Notes: a model not told the origin generated them from the sequence alone. DNA of 64,000 nucleotides from Hydrogenoanaerobacterium saccharovorans (GCF_003814745.1 NZ_RKRD01000003.1:220026-284025), one strand, 5' to 3'. Shown: positions 25,295 through 34,512, numbered from the stretch's first letter. Program-made: numbers and translations.

Positions 25295-25344
25295 ACCTTG
25301 GTTTGTTACAAAAAGAGCACGGAATTATGAAAATACTGTAAATT

Positions 25345-25371
25345 TTAGCACTCTTACATAACGAGTGCTAA
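25345..25371 (-). promoter_or_regulatory. CIRCE element (HrcA operator)
   Basis: TTAGCACTC, nine bases, GAGTGCTAA: a perfect match to the CIRCE consensus of HrcA-controlled heat-shock genes. It lies between the terminator of the V-ATPase operon and hsp20, so hsp20 is the only gene it can serve. Confidence 0.88.
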
Positions 25372-25373
25372 AA

Positions 25374-25420
25374 ATAACAAAATAAAAAATAGAGCCACCC
25401 GTAATACGAATGGCTCTTTC
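25374..25420 (-). terminator. Terminator of the V-type ATPase operon
   Basis: On the minus strand arms AGAGCCA and TGGCTCT with an inner CGT/ACG pair, followed by ATTTTTTATTTTG. Confidence 0.8.
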
Positions 25421-25444
25421 AATAAATAGAGTTTGATAATTACT

Positions 25445-26107
25445 TTAAGAATTGCGCTGCGAATAATGGTGTGCCTGTTCAAGCATCATATCTTTTACTT
25501 TCATCAGGCGAATTTGCGTACTGCGTTCGTTTTCATCCAGTTTCATGGTGATGTACTTGATGTTTTCTTGCATCTCGGGAATCATCACATGTTCCAATGC
25601 ATTAACACGGCGGCGTGTTTTTTCAATCTCTGCAGCCATCAACTGGCAAGATTTTTCGCATTCTGCAAGGCGCAGCATATCAGGCAAAATATCGGCAAGG
25701 CTTTTTACAGCACCGTCTAAATCGCTTGAGGTAAACGCAAAGCCGTAAGAGTAAATATCGTTTGCATCAGAGGTTCTGGTTTTATATTCGAACACAGGGA
25801 TTTCGACGCTCATCACGTTTCTTGCCTCGGTTTCCAAATAAACCTCCTGCTTTGGTGCCATTAATGCAACGTTCAGCACCTCGTTAGACATACCTGCACG
25901 GGCAAGTACAAAGTTTTTGTTGGCGGAGGCAATGCCCTGCTCTACGCGCTCACGCAGCGCTTTGTTCTCACGCACCAAGTCTAAAAACTGCCGCATCAGC
26001 TCGTCGCGCTTATCTTTTAGCAGCTTATGCCCGCGCGTTGCGGTTATCAGCTTTTTCTTTAGGCGCGTAAGCTCCATACGTGTTGGGTTTACATGAGTTG
26101 CAGCCAA
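25445..26107 (-). CDS. ntpD: V-type ATP synthase subunit D
   Basis: A 220-residue central-stalk subunit. It begins with the family signature NPTRMELTRLKKKL and is almost all helical, with long N- and C-terminal helices that form the coiled-coil axle turning inside the A3B3 ring. Length and sequence fit NtpD/AtpD of bacterial and archaeal A/V-ATPases. It is the last gene of the nine-gene operon, 12 nt after subunit B, and is followed by a terminator. Confidence 0.93.
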   Translation of the reverse strand: MAATHVNPTRMELTRLKKKLITATRGHKLLKDKRDELMRQFLDLVRENKALRERVEQGIASANKNFVLARAGMSNEVLNVALMAPKQEVYLETEARNVMSVEIPVFEYKTRTSDANDIYSYGFAFTSSDLDGAVKSLADILPDMLRLAECEKSCQLMAAEIEKTRRRVNALEHVMIPEMQENIKYITMKLDENERSTQIRLMKVKDMMLEQAHHYSQRNS

Positions 26108-26119
26108 GGGTATCCCTCC

Positions 26120-27490
26120 TTATTTGCCGTAGTATTCATCGAGGTATTCATCCTTGATACGTTTTAGCTCACTGCGTGGCAGGATGCTCAGCAGTTTCCA
26201 CCCGAGTGTAAGAGTTTCTTCAATATCGCGGTTGGTGTGGTAGCCCTGCGATACATATTCCTGCTCAAAAGCATCGGCAAACTGTGCATACAGCTTGTCA
26301 ATATCGGTAAGGGCCGCCTCGCCAAGGATGACCATGAGCTCTTTCGCCTCTTTACCGCGCGCATACGCAGCAAACAACTGGTTCATGGTATTGGCGTGGT
26401 CTGCTCTGGTTTTACCTGCGCCGATGCCCTTATCTTTAAGACGAGACAGAGACGGCAGCACATCGATAGGAGGTGTTACACCCTTGCGGTACAGTTCACG
26501 GCTGAGTATAATCTGCCCCTCGGTGATGTAGCCGGTAAGGTCGGGGATAGGATGAGTCTTATCGTCTTCGGGCATGGTCAAAATAGGAATCATGGTGATA
26601 GAGCCGCTTTTTCCTTTCTGACGGCCTGCTCTTTCGTACAGCGATGCAAGGTCGGTGTACATATAACCGGGATAACCGCGGCGGCCGGGCACCTCTTTAC
26701 GCGCAGCAGAAACCTCACGCAATGCATCGGCATAGTTCGTGATATCGGTTAAGATGACGAGTACGTGCATATCCTTTTCAAAGGCAAGATACTCTGCAGC
26801 GGTAAGCGCCATACGCGGGGTAGCAATACGCTCAACGGCAGGGTCGTTTGCAAGGTTGATGAACAGCACGGTACGGTCAATTGCGCCCGTTTCACGGAAG
26901 CTCTCGATAAAGAAGTTTGCCTCTTCAAACGTGATACCCATAGCGGCAAATACTACCGCAAAAGGTTCACTGGTACCGCGTACCTTTGCCTGACGTGCAA
27001 TCTGTGCGGCAAGGTTTGCATGCGGCAGACCGGATGCAGAGAAAATCGGCAGTTTCTGCCCGCGAACCAGGGTGTTCAACCCGTCGATAGCCGAAACACC
27101 GGTTTGAATAAACTCCTGCGGATAGTTACGTGCAGCAGGGTTCATCGGCAAGCCGTTGATGTCCATACGTTTATCGGGCAGGATTTCAGGGCCGTTATCA
27201 ATCGGTCTGCCCAAGCCATCAAATACACGGCTGAGCATATCTTCCGACACACCCAGCTCCATGCTGCGGCCAAGAAAGCGCACTTTGCTGTTGGATAGGT
27301 TGATACCGGTAGAAGTTTCGAACAGCTGTACCATCGCGTTGCTGCCGTCGATTTCAAGCACTTTGCAGCGGCGCTTTTCGCCGTTTGCAAGTTCAATCTC
27401 GCCCAGTTCGTTGTACGCAACGTCTTCTACGTCGCGCACAAGCATAAGAGGACCCGCAACCTCTTCTATGGTTCTATATTCCTTTGGCAT
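26120..27490 (-). CDS. ntpB: V-type ATP synthase subunit B
   Basis: 456 residues. This is the non-catalytic nucleotide-ring subunit: in place of a Walker A P-loop it has FSASGLPHANLAAQIARQA, and it carries the conserved RRGYPGYMYTDLASLYERAG and ITMPILTMPEDDKTHPIPD-like segment (TMIPILTMPEDDKTHP). Three copies alternate with three A subunits. It begins one base after the stop of subunit A, which favours equal production by coupled translation. GGAGGACTT precedes the ATG. Confidence 0.95.
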   Translation of the reverse strand: MPKEYRTIEEVAGPLMLVRDVEDVAYNELGEIELANGEKRRCKVLEIDGSNAMVQLFETSTGINLSNSKVRFLGRSMELGVSEDMLSRVFDGLGRPIDNGPEILPDKRMDINGLPMNPAARNYPQEFIQTGVSAIDGLNTLVRGQKLPIFSASGLPHANLAAQIARQAKVRGTSEPFAVVFAAMGITFEEANFFIESFRETGAIDRTVLFINLANDPAVERIATPRMALTAAEYLAFEKDMHVLVILTDITNYADALREVSAARKEVPGRRGYPGYMYTDLASLYERAGRQKGKSGSITMIPILTMPEDDKTHPIPDLTGYITEGQIILSRELYRKGVTPPIDVLPSLSRLKDKGIGAGKTRADHANTMNQLFAAYARGKEAKELMVILGEAALTDIDKLYAQFADAFEQEYVSQGYHTNRDIEETLTLGWKLLSILPRSELKRIKDEYLDEYYGK

Positions 27491-27491
27491 A

Positions 27492-29264
27492 TTAGAAGTC
27501 CTCCTTTTGCTGAGCTAATTCGTCTATTTCGCTAGAAAGCGTATGGAGTATATTATCGTATTCCGATTTCATTCTGTCTTCGGGGATGTATTTGAAACGG
27601 CCGATTTGTTCACGCACAGGCAGTTTCACCAATGCATCCACCGAGATGCCTTTGCTGAGTGCTTTTACCGAAGCATTATAAAAATCCAAAACCAGCTGCA
27701 TCATCAAATGCTGTTTTTGCAGCGGAGTGTAAGTGTCGGTCTCATGGAACGCATCCTGATGCAGGAAGTCCTCACGAATCGAGCGTGCAGCCTCGAGTTT
27801 TAGGCGGTCGGGTGCAGAAAGTGCATCCATACCAACCAGTTTTACAATCTCCTCCAGCTCCGACTCATCTTGCAGCAATCTCATCAATTTGCTGCGCAAA
27901 TCCATCCAGTCTCCCTCTACATGCTCGTTAAACCATTTTTCCATGGTGTCTACATACAGCGAGTAGCTTGTAAGCCAGTTGACAGCAGGGAAGTGGCGTT
28001 TATAGGCAAGAGAGGAGTCAAGGCTCCAGAACACCTTTACAATACGCAGGGTTGCCTGTGAAACAGGCTCCGAAATATCGCCGCCCGGGGGAGAAACCGC
28101 ACCGATTACCGAAAGTGCACCCTCTCTGCCTTCTTTGCCTGTTGTAATAACACGGCCTGCACGCTCATAAAACTGTGCCAAGCGCGAGCCAAGGTAAGCA
28201 GGGTAACCCTCTTCACCGGGCATTTCTTCCAAACGGCCGGACATCTCACGCAGTGCCTCTGCCCAGCGGGAGGTGGAATCTGCCATCAAAGCCACGGAAT
28301 AGCCCATATCGCGGAAGTATTCCGCAATGGTGATACCGGTGTAGATGGAAGCCTCACGAGCCGCAACGGGCATATCGGAGGTATTGGCGATGAGTACGGT
28401 ACGCTCCATCAAGGAGTGGCCTGTTTTTGGGTCTTTCAGTTCGGGGAACTCGTTGAGTACGTCCGTCATCTCGTTGCCGCGCTCGCCGCAGCCGATGTAA
28501 ACGACGATATCTGCCTCTGCCCATTTTGCAAGTTGATGCTGAACAACGGTTTTGCCTGAGCCGAACGGACCGGGTACCGCTGCAACACCGCCTTTGGCGA
28601 TGGGGAACAGGGTGTCGATGACACGCTGACCCGTAACAAGAGGCATATCGGGGGATAATTTTTGTTTGTATGGGCGGCCAACACGAACCGGCCACTTTTG
28701 CATTAATGAAAGGGGATGTTCGCTGCCGTCAGCCGCTTTCACAGTGGCAACGGTTTCTGTTACGGTGTAGTCCCCCTCGGTAATAGAGGTAAGCTTACCC
28801 GAAATACCGTTGGGAACCATAATCTTGTGCAGAACAATTTCGGTTTCTTGCACTGTGCCGATGATGTCGCCACTGGTTACCTCATCACCGATTTTGGCGG
28901 TAGGGGTAAAGTGCCATTTCACATCACGTTTGATAGAAGGAACCTCTACACCGCGTTTCAAACTGGTGCCCGAAAGTTTCATAATATCGTCCAAAGGACG
29001 CTGAATACCATCGAAGATACTGCTGATTAGGCCGGGACCAAGGTCAACGCTCATCGGAACACCGGTAGATTCAACAGGCTCGCCGGGGCCAAGCCCGGAG
29101 GTTTCCTCATAAACTTGGATAGAGGCTTTATCTCCGTGGATTTCTATGATTTCGCCAATCAAACGCTGGTTGCTGACACGAACAACGTCAAACATATTGG
29201 CGTCACGCATGCCTTCCGCGATGACGAGCGGACCGGCAACCTTTTTAATGGTACCTTTGCTCAT
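27492..29264 (-). CDS. ntpA: V-type ATP synthase subunit A (catalytic)
   Basis: 590 residues, the usual length. The Walker A loop GPFGSGKTVVQHQLAKWA, the non-homologous region before it (residues about 110-200) and EMPGEEGYPAYLGSRLAQFY identify the catalytic A subunit of A/V-type enzymes, not the F-type beta subunit. It hydrolyses or makes ATP in the A3B3 head. The gap to the upstream F gene (91 nt) is far larger than other gaps in the operon and holds two hairpins. Confidence 0.95.
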   Translation of the reverse strand: MSKGTIKKVAGPLVIAEGMRDANMFDVVRVSNQRLIGEIIEIHGDKASIQVYEETSGLGPGEPVESTGVPMSVDLGPGLISSIFDGIQRPLDDIMKLSGTSLKRGVEVPSIKRDVKWHFTPTAKIGDEVTSGDIIGTVQETEIVLHKIMVPNGISGKLTSITEGDYTVTETVATVKAADGSEHPLSLMQKWPVRVGRPYKQKLSPDMPLVTGQRVIDTLFPIAKGGVAAVPGPFGSGKTVVQHQLAKWAEADIVVYIGCGERGNEMTDVLNEFPELKDPKTGHSLMERTVLIANTSDMPVAAREASIYTGITIAEYFRDMGYSVALMADSTSRWAEALREMSGRLEEMPGEEGYPAYLGSRLAQFYERAGRVITTGKEGREGALSVIGAVSPPGGDISEPVSQATLRIVKVFWSLDSSLAYKRHFPAVNWLTSYSLYVDTMEKWFNEHVEGDWMDLRSKLMRLLQDESELEEIVKLVGMDALSAPDRLKLEAARSIREDFLHQDAFHETDTYTPLQKQHLMMQLVLDFYNASVKALSKGISVDALVKLPVREQIGRFKYIPEDRMKSEYDNILHTLSSEIDELAQQKEDF

Positions 29265-29294
29265 TTATTTTCACCCAATTTCTGTAGATTCTAT

Positions 29295-29345
29295 GCGGGG
29301 CAGCCCCGCTGGCTCTTCGAACAGGGCGCTTTGCAAAAGCAAAGC
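29295..29345 (-). other. Two intercistronic hairpins between V-ATPase F and A genes
   Basis: GCGGGGC-A-GCCCCGC (29295-29309) and GCTTTGC-AAAA-GCAAAGC (29328-29345) are both perfect. They sit inside the only long gap of the operon, just before the genes needed in three copies per enzyme. They may mark mRNA processing or protect the downstream message; this is inference. No T-run follows. Confidence 0.5.
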
Positions 29346-29355
29346 TTTGTGCCTG

Positions 29356-29676
29356 TCAACCCCCGCCGAAAATAATGTCGGAGCCGACTGCCTGCTCCAC
29401 GGATTTCTTCACCATTTTTAAGCCCATCCCCGTATTGCCCGAAACACCGGGGATTGGAATGATGGCAGGCAGACGAACCGCGCGGTAACGGTCGATTTCG
29501 CTTTCCAGCTGTTCTGCCAATGCCTCGGTGATATAAATAACCGCGTATGCACCCTCTGCAAGCTCTCGCAGCTTTTTGCCAGCCTCCGTCGTATCGGTGA
29601 CAGGATAGGTGTCCAGCCCAAGAGCTGCAAAACCGTAGATGCTGTCGCGGTCGCCAAGTACTGCAATCTTATACAT
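29356..29676 (-). CDS. ntpG: V-type ATP synthase subunit F
   Basis: 106 residues; a small Rossmann-like subunit of the central stalk. MYKIAVLGDRDSIYGFAALG is the typical N-terminus, and IPIPGVSGNTGMGLKMVKKS the typical C-terminal part (called NtpG in Enterococcus, AtpF elsewhere). It overlaps the end of subunit C by 8 nt, a sign of coupled translation, and is followed by a 91-nt gap with two hairpins before subunit A. Confidence 0.92.
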   Translation of the reverse strand: MYKIAVLGDRDSIYGFAALGLDTYPVTDTTEAGKKLRELAEGAYAVIYITEALAEQLESEIDRYRAVRLPAIIPIPGVSGNTGMGLKMVKKSVEQAVGSDIIFGGG

Positions 29677-30637
29677 ACATCTCTCTGCACCTTTCTCGAA
29701 TAGATTCCTCCGAAAGCCCGTTCAGCTTGCCGGAAAGGATGATACGCACCGTTTTAATTTCGTTTTCTCTTGCCAGAATATAAGCGGCAAGGGGGCCGAT
29801 GGTAAACGGATTGTAAAGCTGCGGCCGTATTTTGCGGATAATCAAATTATCACACCAACGCTCAAATGCCGAGGGCGAAGTTCTAAGCTCCGCAACGGCA
29901 TCCGTATAGGTGGTGCTCTCAAGATATTCGCAGATAGCATCAAAGCCGATTACAGCAGCATGAGCCAAACGGTCAACATCCAAGGTGCTGCATTGGGCGA
30001 GTGCGCGCTGCAATATATCCAAAGATTTACCTGTTTTTTGGCACCGCACTGCTGTTTTAATGTTTGCTGCCGCAACGGTAAGCTCGGCATACAGTTTGAG
30101 CAATTCGTTTTCTGCCGACAACCCTGCTTTGTAAATTGCATTTAGAGCCGCCTTGTCAACAATCATATCGCAAAGCTGGCCGTCACGCGTGTGCAGCAGA
30201 GCCTCAAATGCCTCTTGAGCCGGTTCGCGCATATCGGCAGGCAGCATAGAATAATTGTGTTCTTTAATTGCCGTTAAGATCAGTTCGGAATCGACCGTGC
30301 CGTTTGATATAAATATGTTCTTGTGCTCGGTTTCGGTGCAAACCTGCTTGATTGCCGCTTTGAGGTTGTGGTAGTCGTTGGCATACAAAAACACGTCGAA
30401 TACCGACATATCATCCACAAGCTCTGCAATCAAAGCCCAAGTTTGCTCGCGCTCGTTTTCCAAAAGCTGCTCTGCGGTGAGGGTTCCATCGTCACCCCAG
30501 CCTTTTTCGGCAAGCGTATGCAGGCATTCGTCGTAGCTTTTGCCGGCAAGCAGCTGTTCTACCGCAGCGGAACTGAGCAACGAAAGCTCTTTTGCACGGA
30601 TACGCGCTACCGCATAGGTGTATTGCTTTTCGGACAT
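29669..30637 (-). CDS. ntpC: V-type ATP synthase subunit C
   Basis: 322 residues, mostly helical, without known catalytic motifs. It matches the A/V-ATPase subunit C/d family (YTYAVARIRAKELSLL at the start, a repeated helical-bundle build, and FTIGPLAAYILARENEIKTVRII near the end). This funnel-like subunit connects the central stalk to the membrane rotor. Position between subunits E and F agrees with other clostridial operons. Confidence 0.9.
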   Translation of the reverse strand: MSEKQYTYAVARIRAKELSLLSSAAVEQLLAGKSYDECLHTLAEKGWGDDGTLTAEQLLENEREQTWALIAELVDDMSVFDVFLYANDYHNLKAAIKQVCTETEHKNIFISNGTVDSELILTAIKEHNYSMLPADMREPAQEAFEALLHTRDGQLCDMIVDKAALNAIYKAGLSAENELLKLYAELTVAAANIKTAVRCQKTGKSLDILQRALAQCSTLDVDRLAHAAVIGFDAICEYLESTTYTDAVAELRTSPSAFERWCDNLIIRKIRPQLYNPFTIGPLAAYILARENEIKTVRIILSGKLNGLSEESIRERCREMYV

Positions 30638-30667
30638 GGTTTCAATCCTCCTTTTTGCAGTGCGCTT

Positions 30668-31261
30668 TTATGAGAATAACAGCTGATGCACCTTGTCCTG
30701 TAAAGAATCGTGTGCGGAGCTGAACAATGCTTCAAACGAGCAATTTTCTTCCACACCGCCGTAGGCTAATATAAACCCGCCGTCAATATTGCGGGGGTTG
30801 CTTGAAATTTTAAGTGATGCGCCCTTTGCCTTAATAGCGTTATTCAGGGTAGTTTCAAAACCCTCGGGTAAACGCTTTAAGTCGGCTGCCGAAAACAAGA
30901 TTTCGCCCTCCTGCGGTAAGGTGAATTTTTCAGCCATTTTTAAAATAATACCGAAATATTGTTCTTGCGGCAGTTGATACAGCGACTGTTGCGCTTTTAT
31001 AATGGTATCGCTGATGATCTGCTGTTTTGCAGTCAGAATAGCTTTGCGTTTTTGCAGGGCTGCCGCAGATGCGGCTCGTGCAAGAACATCTTCCACTGCG
31101 CTCTTCGATTGCTGCGCGATGATTTCGCTCTCCGCTTTTCCTTTTGCTATGGCGGCGCTTTTCATATCGGTAGCCTCGTTTTTTGCTTTTGCAAGCACAG
31201 ATGCAGCAGCCTCCTCAGCCTCATGCTGAATCTGACTGAGAATTTTATCCAAGCCTGTCAT
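30668..31261 (-). CDS. ntpE: V-type ATP synthase subunit E
   Basis: 197 residues. The N-terminal half is a long Ala/Glu/Lys-rich helix (EAEEAAASVLAKAKNEAT) that pairs with the H-type subunit to form the peripheral stalk; the C-terminal half is globular, with ISSNPRNIDGGFILAYGG as the family mark. It acts as part of the stator. It lies 21 nt after subunit K. Confidence 0.9.
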   Translation of the reverse strand: MTGLDKILSQIQHEAEEAAASVLAKAKNEATDMKSAAIAKGKAESEIIAQQSKSAVEDVLARAASAAALQKRKAILTAKQQIISDTIIKAQQSLYQLPQEQYFGIILKMAEKFTLPQEGEILFSAADLKRLPEGFETTLNNAIKAKGASLKISSNPRNIDGGFILAYGGVEENCSFEALFSSAHDSLQDKVHQLLFS

Positions 31262-31282
31262 TGATAACTCTCCTAACTTTGA

Positions 31283-31768
31283 CTAAACGTTCAAACCGGC
31301 AACTCCAAAAATAGAAAGGATGGAGATAAGCAGTGCAAGAATTGCGTAGGTTTCAACCATTGCAGGGAAAATCATTGCTTTACCGAACTGATCGGGCTTC
31401 TTGGATACGAGACCAATCGATGCTACCGATGCTTTTGCCTGGCGGATTGCAGACCAAAGCCCAACAAAACCCATAGGCAAACAAGCACAGAAATACAGTA
31501 AACCTTTTACCAAAGAGAGATCGGCGTTGCCGCCCATAATACCGATTTGAGTAAGTGTAATAAATGCGATCAGCAATCCGTAAATACCCTGTGTACCGGG
31601 CAGAAGCTGAAGAATCAAAACTTTACTAAACTTGGTTGGATCTTCTGTTACAACACCTGCGGCAGCCTCGCCTGCAATACCAACGCCGATTGCCGAACCA
31701 ATACCTGCCAATAATGCAGCCAGTGCTGCGCCCAACAATGCAAATGCAATTCCCATAGAGTTCCACAT
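31283..31768 (-). CDS. ntpK: V-type ATP synthase subunit K (rotor ring, Na+-type residues)
   Basis: 161 residues, four membrane helices: a duplicated c-type proteolipid. The residues that hold Na+ in Enterococcus hirae NtpK (Leu61, Thr64, Gln65, Gln110, Glu139) all have equivalents: LPGTQG in helix 2, the Gln of AIRQAK in helix 3 and the Glu of MVETYA in helix 4. A sodium-coupled enzyme is therefore likely (family knowledge plus inference). An upstream TTG at 31774 overlaps the subunit I stop, but ATG 31768 lies 10 nt from AAGGAGG and is preferred. Confidence 0.92.
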   Translation of the reverse strand: MWNSMGIAFALLGAALAALLAGIGSAIGVGIAGEAAAGVVTEDPTKFSKVLILQLLPGTQGIYGLLIAFITLTQIGIMGGNADLSLVKGLLYFCACLPMGFVGLWSAIRQAKASVASIGLVSKKPDQFGKAMIFPAMVETYAILALLISILSIFGVAGLNV

Positions 31769-31770
31769 AA

Positions 31771-33786
31771 TCAAATGTCCTCCTTGATTTTGAAATATTT
31801 CGTATTTTCAGTAAAGGGAGAGAACTTTCTGCCCCCGCCCTCGTAAAACTTGCCGAAGAACTCCACAAACTGTAAACGGTTTGTGTGTACATAAGCGCCA
31901 AGCAGGTTTATCCCAATGTTCAGTGAATGTCCTATTACAAACACCAGAGTAAACAGGATTGCTCCCATGAATCCGCTGCCGAACATACTGCCCATTTTAT
32001 TAAACACCGTAGCTATAACGCCGGTGGCAAGCCCAAGAGCAAGCAAACGGGAGTAAGAAAGAATGTCGCTGAGGTAACCGGTAACGTTATAAAGCCCGTA
32101 TAAACCTTTGAGCAAACGTTTAAACCAGTTGCGCGAATCGCGCCCTGCGGTGGCAATAATACCAATTGCGCCGATAATAGCAGAAACGGTTGCGATGGTA
32201 CCTGCTATCGGGGGCAGAACAAAAGTCAGCCCCATCATCTCGGTAAACATCGACATGGTAAGCAGATAGATAATTCCTCCGCCTACCAACATATACCAAA
32301 ACACAACGTCGTATAAAGCGTCTTTATATTGTTTGTTCTTTATGCATTGGTATAGTTTTAAGCCGAGGCCGGTAAACAGGTGAATGATGCCCAGTAGGAA
32401 CGAAAATACAAGCATTCGCATCGGTTCTTTTACCGGTTCAAACCACAACGGTTTGAGTGCGATATCGCTGTTGAAAAAAGTTTTTGCTATTACTGCAACG
32501 GTATCACCAAAAAAGCTGCCGAACATAAAGCCCCAAAATGTAGTAGAAACACCACACAGTAAAAACATCAGCAGCGTTTTGCGCATACCGCTCTCCATGT
32601 TTTTGTACTTCCATAGGCAAAAGCCGCAGCCCAATACCATAATTAAACCGTATGCTGCGTCGGATAACATCAATCCGAACAAAACATAGTAGAAACCTGC
32701 CATAACGGATGTCGGGTCTAATTCTCCCTTGCCGGGTAGACTATAGCTTTCTACAACCGACTCTACAGGAGCCGCCAACAAACCGTTTTGCAACGCTACG
32801 GGTACGTCATCGTCATCCGCCGGGGTCTCAAATTCAATCGCAAGGTCAAACAGGCTGCACAAAACTGATTCTAAAGAAGCGGCGTCTTTTTCGGGTATGT
32901 AACCTTCTAAAATAAAGACGCGTCGCGACTGAGCCAGCTTACCAATTACGTCGTATTTTTCGGCGCGCATCGTGTAATAGTCTATGGTAAACTTAATGGC
33001 GTTGCGCGTACCTGCATAGGTTTTAATTTCTTCTTCAGCTGTTTCGGTAGCAGAGTGCAGCTTTTTCATTTCATCTTCCAGTCCAGCTTTGCGTTTGGTG
33101 GGTGTTACGGTAGATAACATTGGGGGGCGGGCAAAGCCCATTGTCCTTAATGCATCCTCCACAACATCCGCTTCGCTGCGCGAACAAAGAACAAAGATAC
33201 AAGTCTGCTCTTTCGTACGGCTGATGATATCAACGTTAACGGTATCTGCTGTTGGTGCGATGCGAACAAGTTCGCTGTAAATATCTTGCTGAGTAATTTC
33301 ACCCGTGAACGAGCCAATAAACGCCGCGGTCTTTTTAGTACCCTTAAAGCCAAGCGGAATATCTAATGTAAGCCAAGGTGCAAGAGCCTCAATTTGAGTT
33401 TGCAGTTTTGGGATGTTTGCATTGTTCTCTGCAATCTCTTTTGCAAGTGAATTTAATCGGTAGGCTATTCGCATTACCTCGTCGCGTTCTTTGCTAAAGG
33501 TTTCGTAATATTCCACCGACAATGCCTCTCTGCCTTCTAGCATCGATAGCATAGGTTTTTTGAGGGGAACATAGGTTTCCAATACCTCTAAAGCCTGGTT
33601 TGAAACGGCAATGTTCTTTTCAAATACCGTTCTTGCAGACGACATATCGGTTTTTTGAAAAACGCTGTCCTCCTGTTGCGTGTCGCTTAGTTCCACCACG
33701 CCTCGCCGCTGTAAAATTTCAAGAATCTGCTTGCGGTTTTTCTTCAGCGCACAGATGCGAACACGTTTCATAGGTAACACAGCCAT
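31771..33786 (-). CDS. ntpI: V-type ATP synthase subunit I
   Basis: 671 residues. The N-terminal half (to about 330) is soluble and helical and binds the peripheral stalks; the C-terminal half has about eight membrane helices and forms the ion path next to the K ring. MAVLPMKRVRICALKKNRKQ at the start, the LSYSRLLALGLATG helix carrying the essential Arg, and LGAYVHTNRLQFVEFFGKFY near the end are family hallmarks. It is the second gene of the operon. Confidence 0.95.
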   Translation of the reverse strand: MAVLPMKRVRICALKKNRKQILEILQRRGVVELSDTQQEDSVFQKTDMSSARTVFEKNIAVSNQALEVLETYVPLKKPMLSMLEGREALSVEYYETFSKERDEVMRIAYRLNSLAKEIAENNANIPKLQTQIEALAPWLTLDIPLGFKGTKKTAAFIGSFTGEITQQDIYSELVRIAPTADTVNVDIISRTKEQTCIFVLCSRSEADVVEDALRTMGFARPPMLSTVTPTKRKAGLEDEMKKLHSATETAEEEIKTYAGTRNAIKFTIDYYTMRAEKYDVIGKLAQSRRVFILEGYIPEKDAASLESVLCSLFDLAIEFETPADDDDVPVALQNGLLAAPVESVVESYSLPGKGELDPTSVMAGFYYVLFGLMLSDAAYGLIMVLGCGFCLWKYKNMESGMRKTLLMFLLCGVSTTFWGFMFGSFFGDTVAVIAKTFFNSDIALKPLWFEPVKEPMRMLVFSFLLGIIHLFTGLGLKLYQCIKNKQYKDALYDVVFWYMLVGGGIIYLLTMSMFTEMMGLTFVLPPIAGTIATVSAIIGAIGIIATAGRDSRNWFKRLLKGLYGLYNVTGYLSDILSYSRLLALGLATGVIATVFNKMGSMFGSGFMGAILFTLVFVIGHSLNIGINLLGAYVHTNRLQFVEFFGKFYEGGGRKFSPFTENTKYFKIKEDI

Positions 33787-33823
33787 AGAACAGATGCCTC
33801 CTTTCGTGAGAATGTGGAACAGT

Positions 33824-34132
33824 TTAGATCAGCTCCGACAAAATCAACTGAACCGCTTGCGGTTCTTTTGCCTTTGCGGCATCTCGTAGAGTGCTAAGCT
33901 CCTGCTCCACCAGATGAAGAGCATCTGCCATCATACTATCACTTTGCTTTTTTGCGGAGGCAAGCGCATCCGCTGCCTTTTCTTTTGCGTCTTTGGTAAG
34001 CTGCATAATGGTTTCTGCTGCTTCAGCTTTTGCCTGAGCAATGATTTTGTCCCCTTCGCTTGCCGCATTTTTTTCTGTTTGCTCTGCAGCAAGCTCAGCC
34101 TGACGAATTGCCTCTATCGTTTCTTGTGCCAA
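33824..34132 (-). CDS. V-type ATPase peripheral-stalk subunit (NtpF/AhaH-like)
   Basis: 102 residues, nearly one continuous helix rich in Ala, Glu and Lys with heptad-like spacing (AELAAEQTEKNAASEGDKII, then AKAEAAETIMQLTKDAKEKA). Size, composition and position as first gene before subunit I match the coiled-coil partner of subunit E in A/V-ATPase stators. It starts with TTG at 34132 behind GGTGGTGA; an ATG four bases upstream is in another frame. The promoter is at 34190-34218. Confidence 0.82.
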   Translation of the reverse strand: MAQETIEAIRQAELAAEQTEKNAASEGDKIIAQAKAEAAETIMQLTKDAKEKAADALASAKKQSDSMMADALHLVEQELSTLRDAAKAKEPQAVQLILSELI

Positions 34133-34189
34133 TCATATCACCACCAATTCTGCTTTTTAATGTAATATTTTGAAATAAAAATTACTTTA

Positions 34190-34218
34190 ATTGTAACCCA
34201 TAAATATAGAATAATCAA
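34190..34218 (-). promoter_or_regulatory. Promoter of the V-type ATPase operon
   Basis: Minus strand TTGATT (34213-34218), 17 nt, TACAAT (34190-34195), 58 nt before the first start codon. Confidence 0.6.
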
Positions 34219-34450
34219 TCAATTTTACTATAAACATAAAAAAAAATTCTTACAATCTGTTAAATAAACACCAACATTTAATAAGAATTTTTAATATTTA
34301 GCCATTTTATAATAAAATCCTATTATTATATTATTAAAATACTACACATTATTTACATTGGTTTTATTAAATACAAGTTTAGTATACATAATCACTAAAA
34401 TTATATAAATTTTATGAGGTAAATTTTCTAACCGTAGTGATTTTAGATTA

Positions 34451-34479
34451 TTGCCTGAATGTGAAATAAATGGTATGAT
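34451..34479 (+). promoter_or_regulatory. Promoter of the ZIP transporter gene
   Basis: TTGCCT (34451-34456), 17 nt, TATGAT (34474-34479), 34 nt before the TTG start codon. Confidence 0.65.
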
Positions 34480-34512
34480 TTTGAAGAACTATGTTAGAGA
34501 GGATGAACACGA

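Larger units (their letters stand above)
34133..34512. other. AT-rich divergent promoter region (380 nt, no gene)
   Basis: Between the V-ATPase operon and the ZIP gene is a stretch of clearly higher AT content than the rest of the window. It holds the two divergent promoters listed separately (34190-34218 and 34451-34479). Between them, about 34220-34440, I see no open frame, inverted repeat or RNA motif. Confidence 0.7.

Noticed and set aside
25445..34132. Recent archaeal origin of the V-ATPase operon
   Set aside because: Gene order and composition are those of many Clostridia; no mobile-element traces or composition break support recent transfer.
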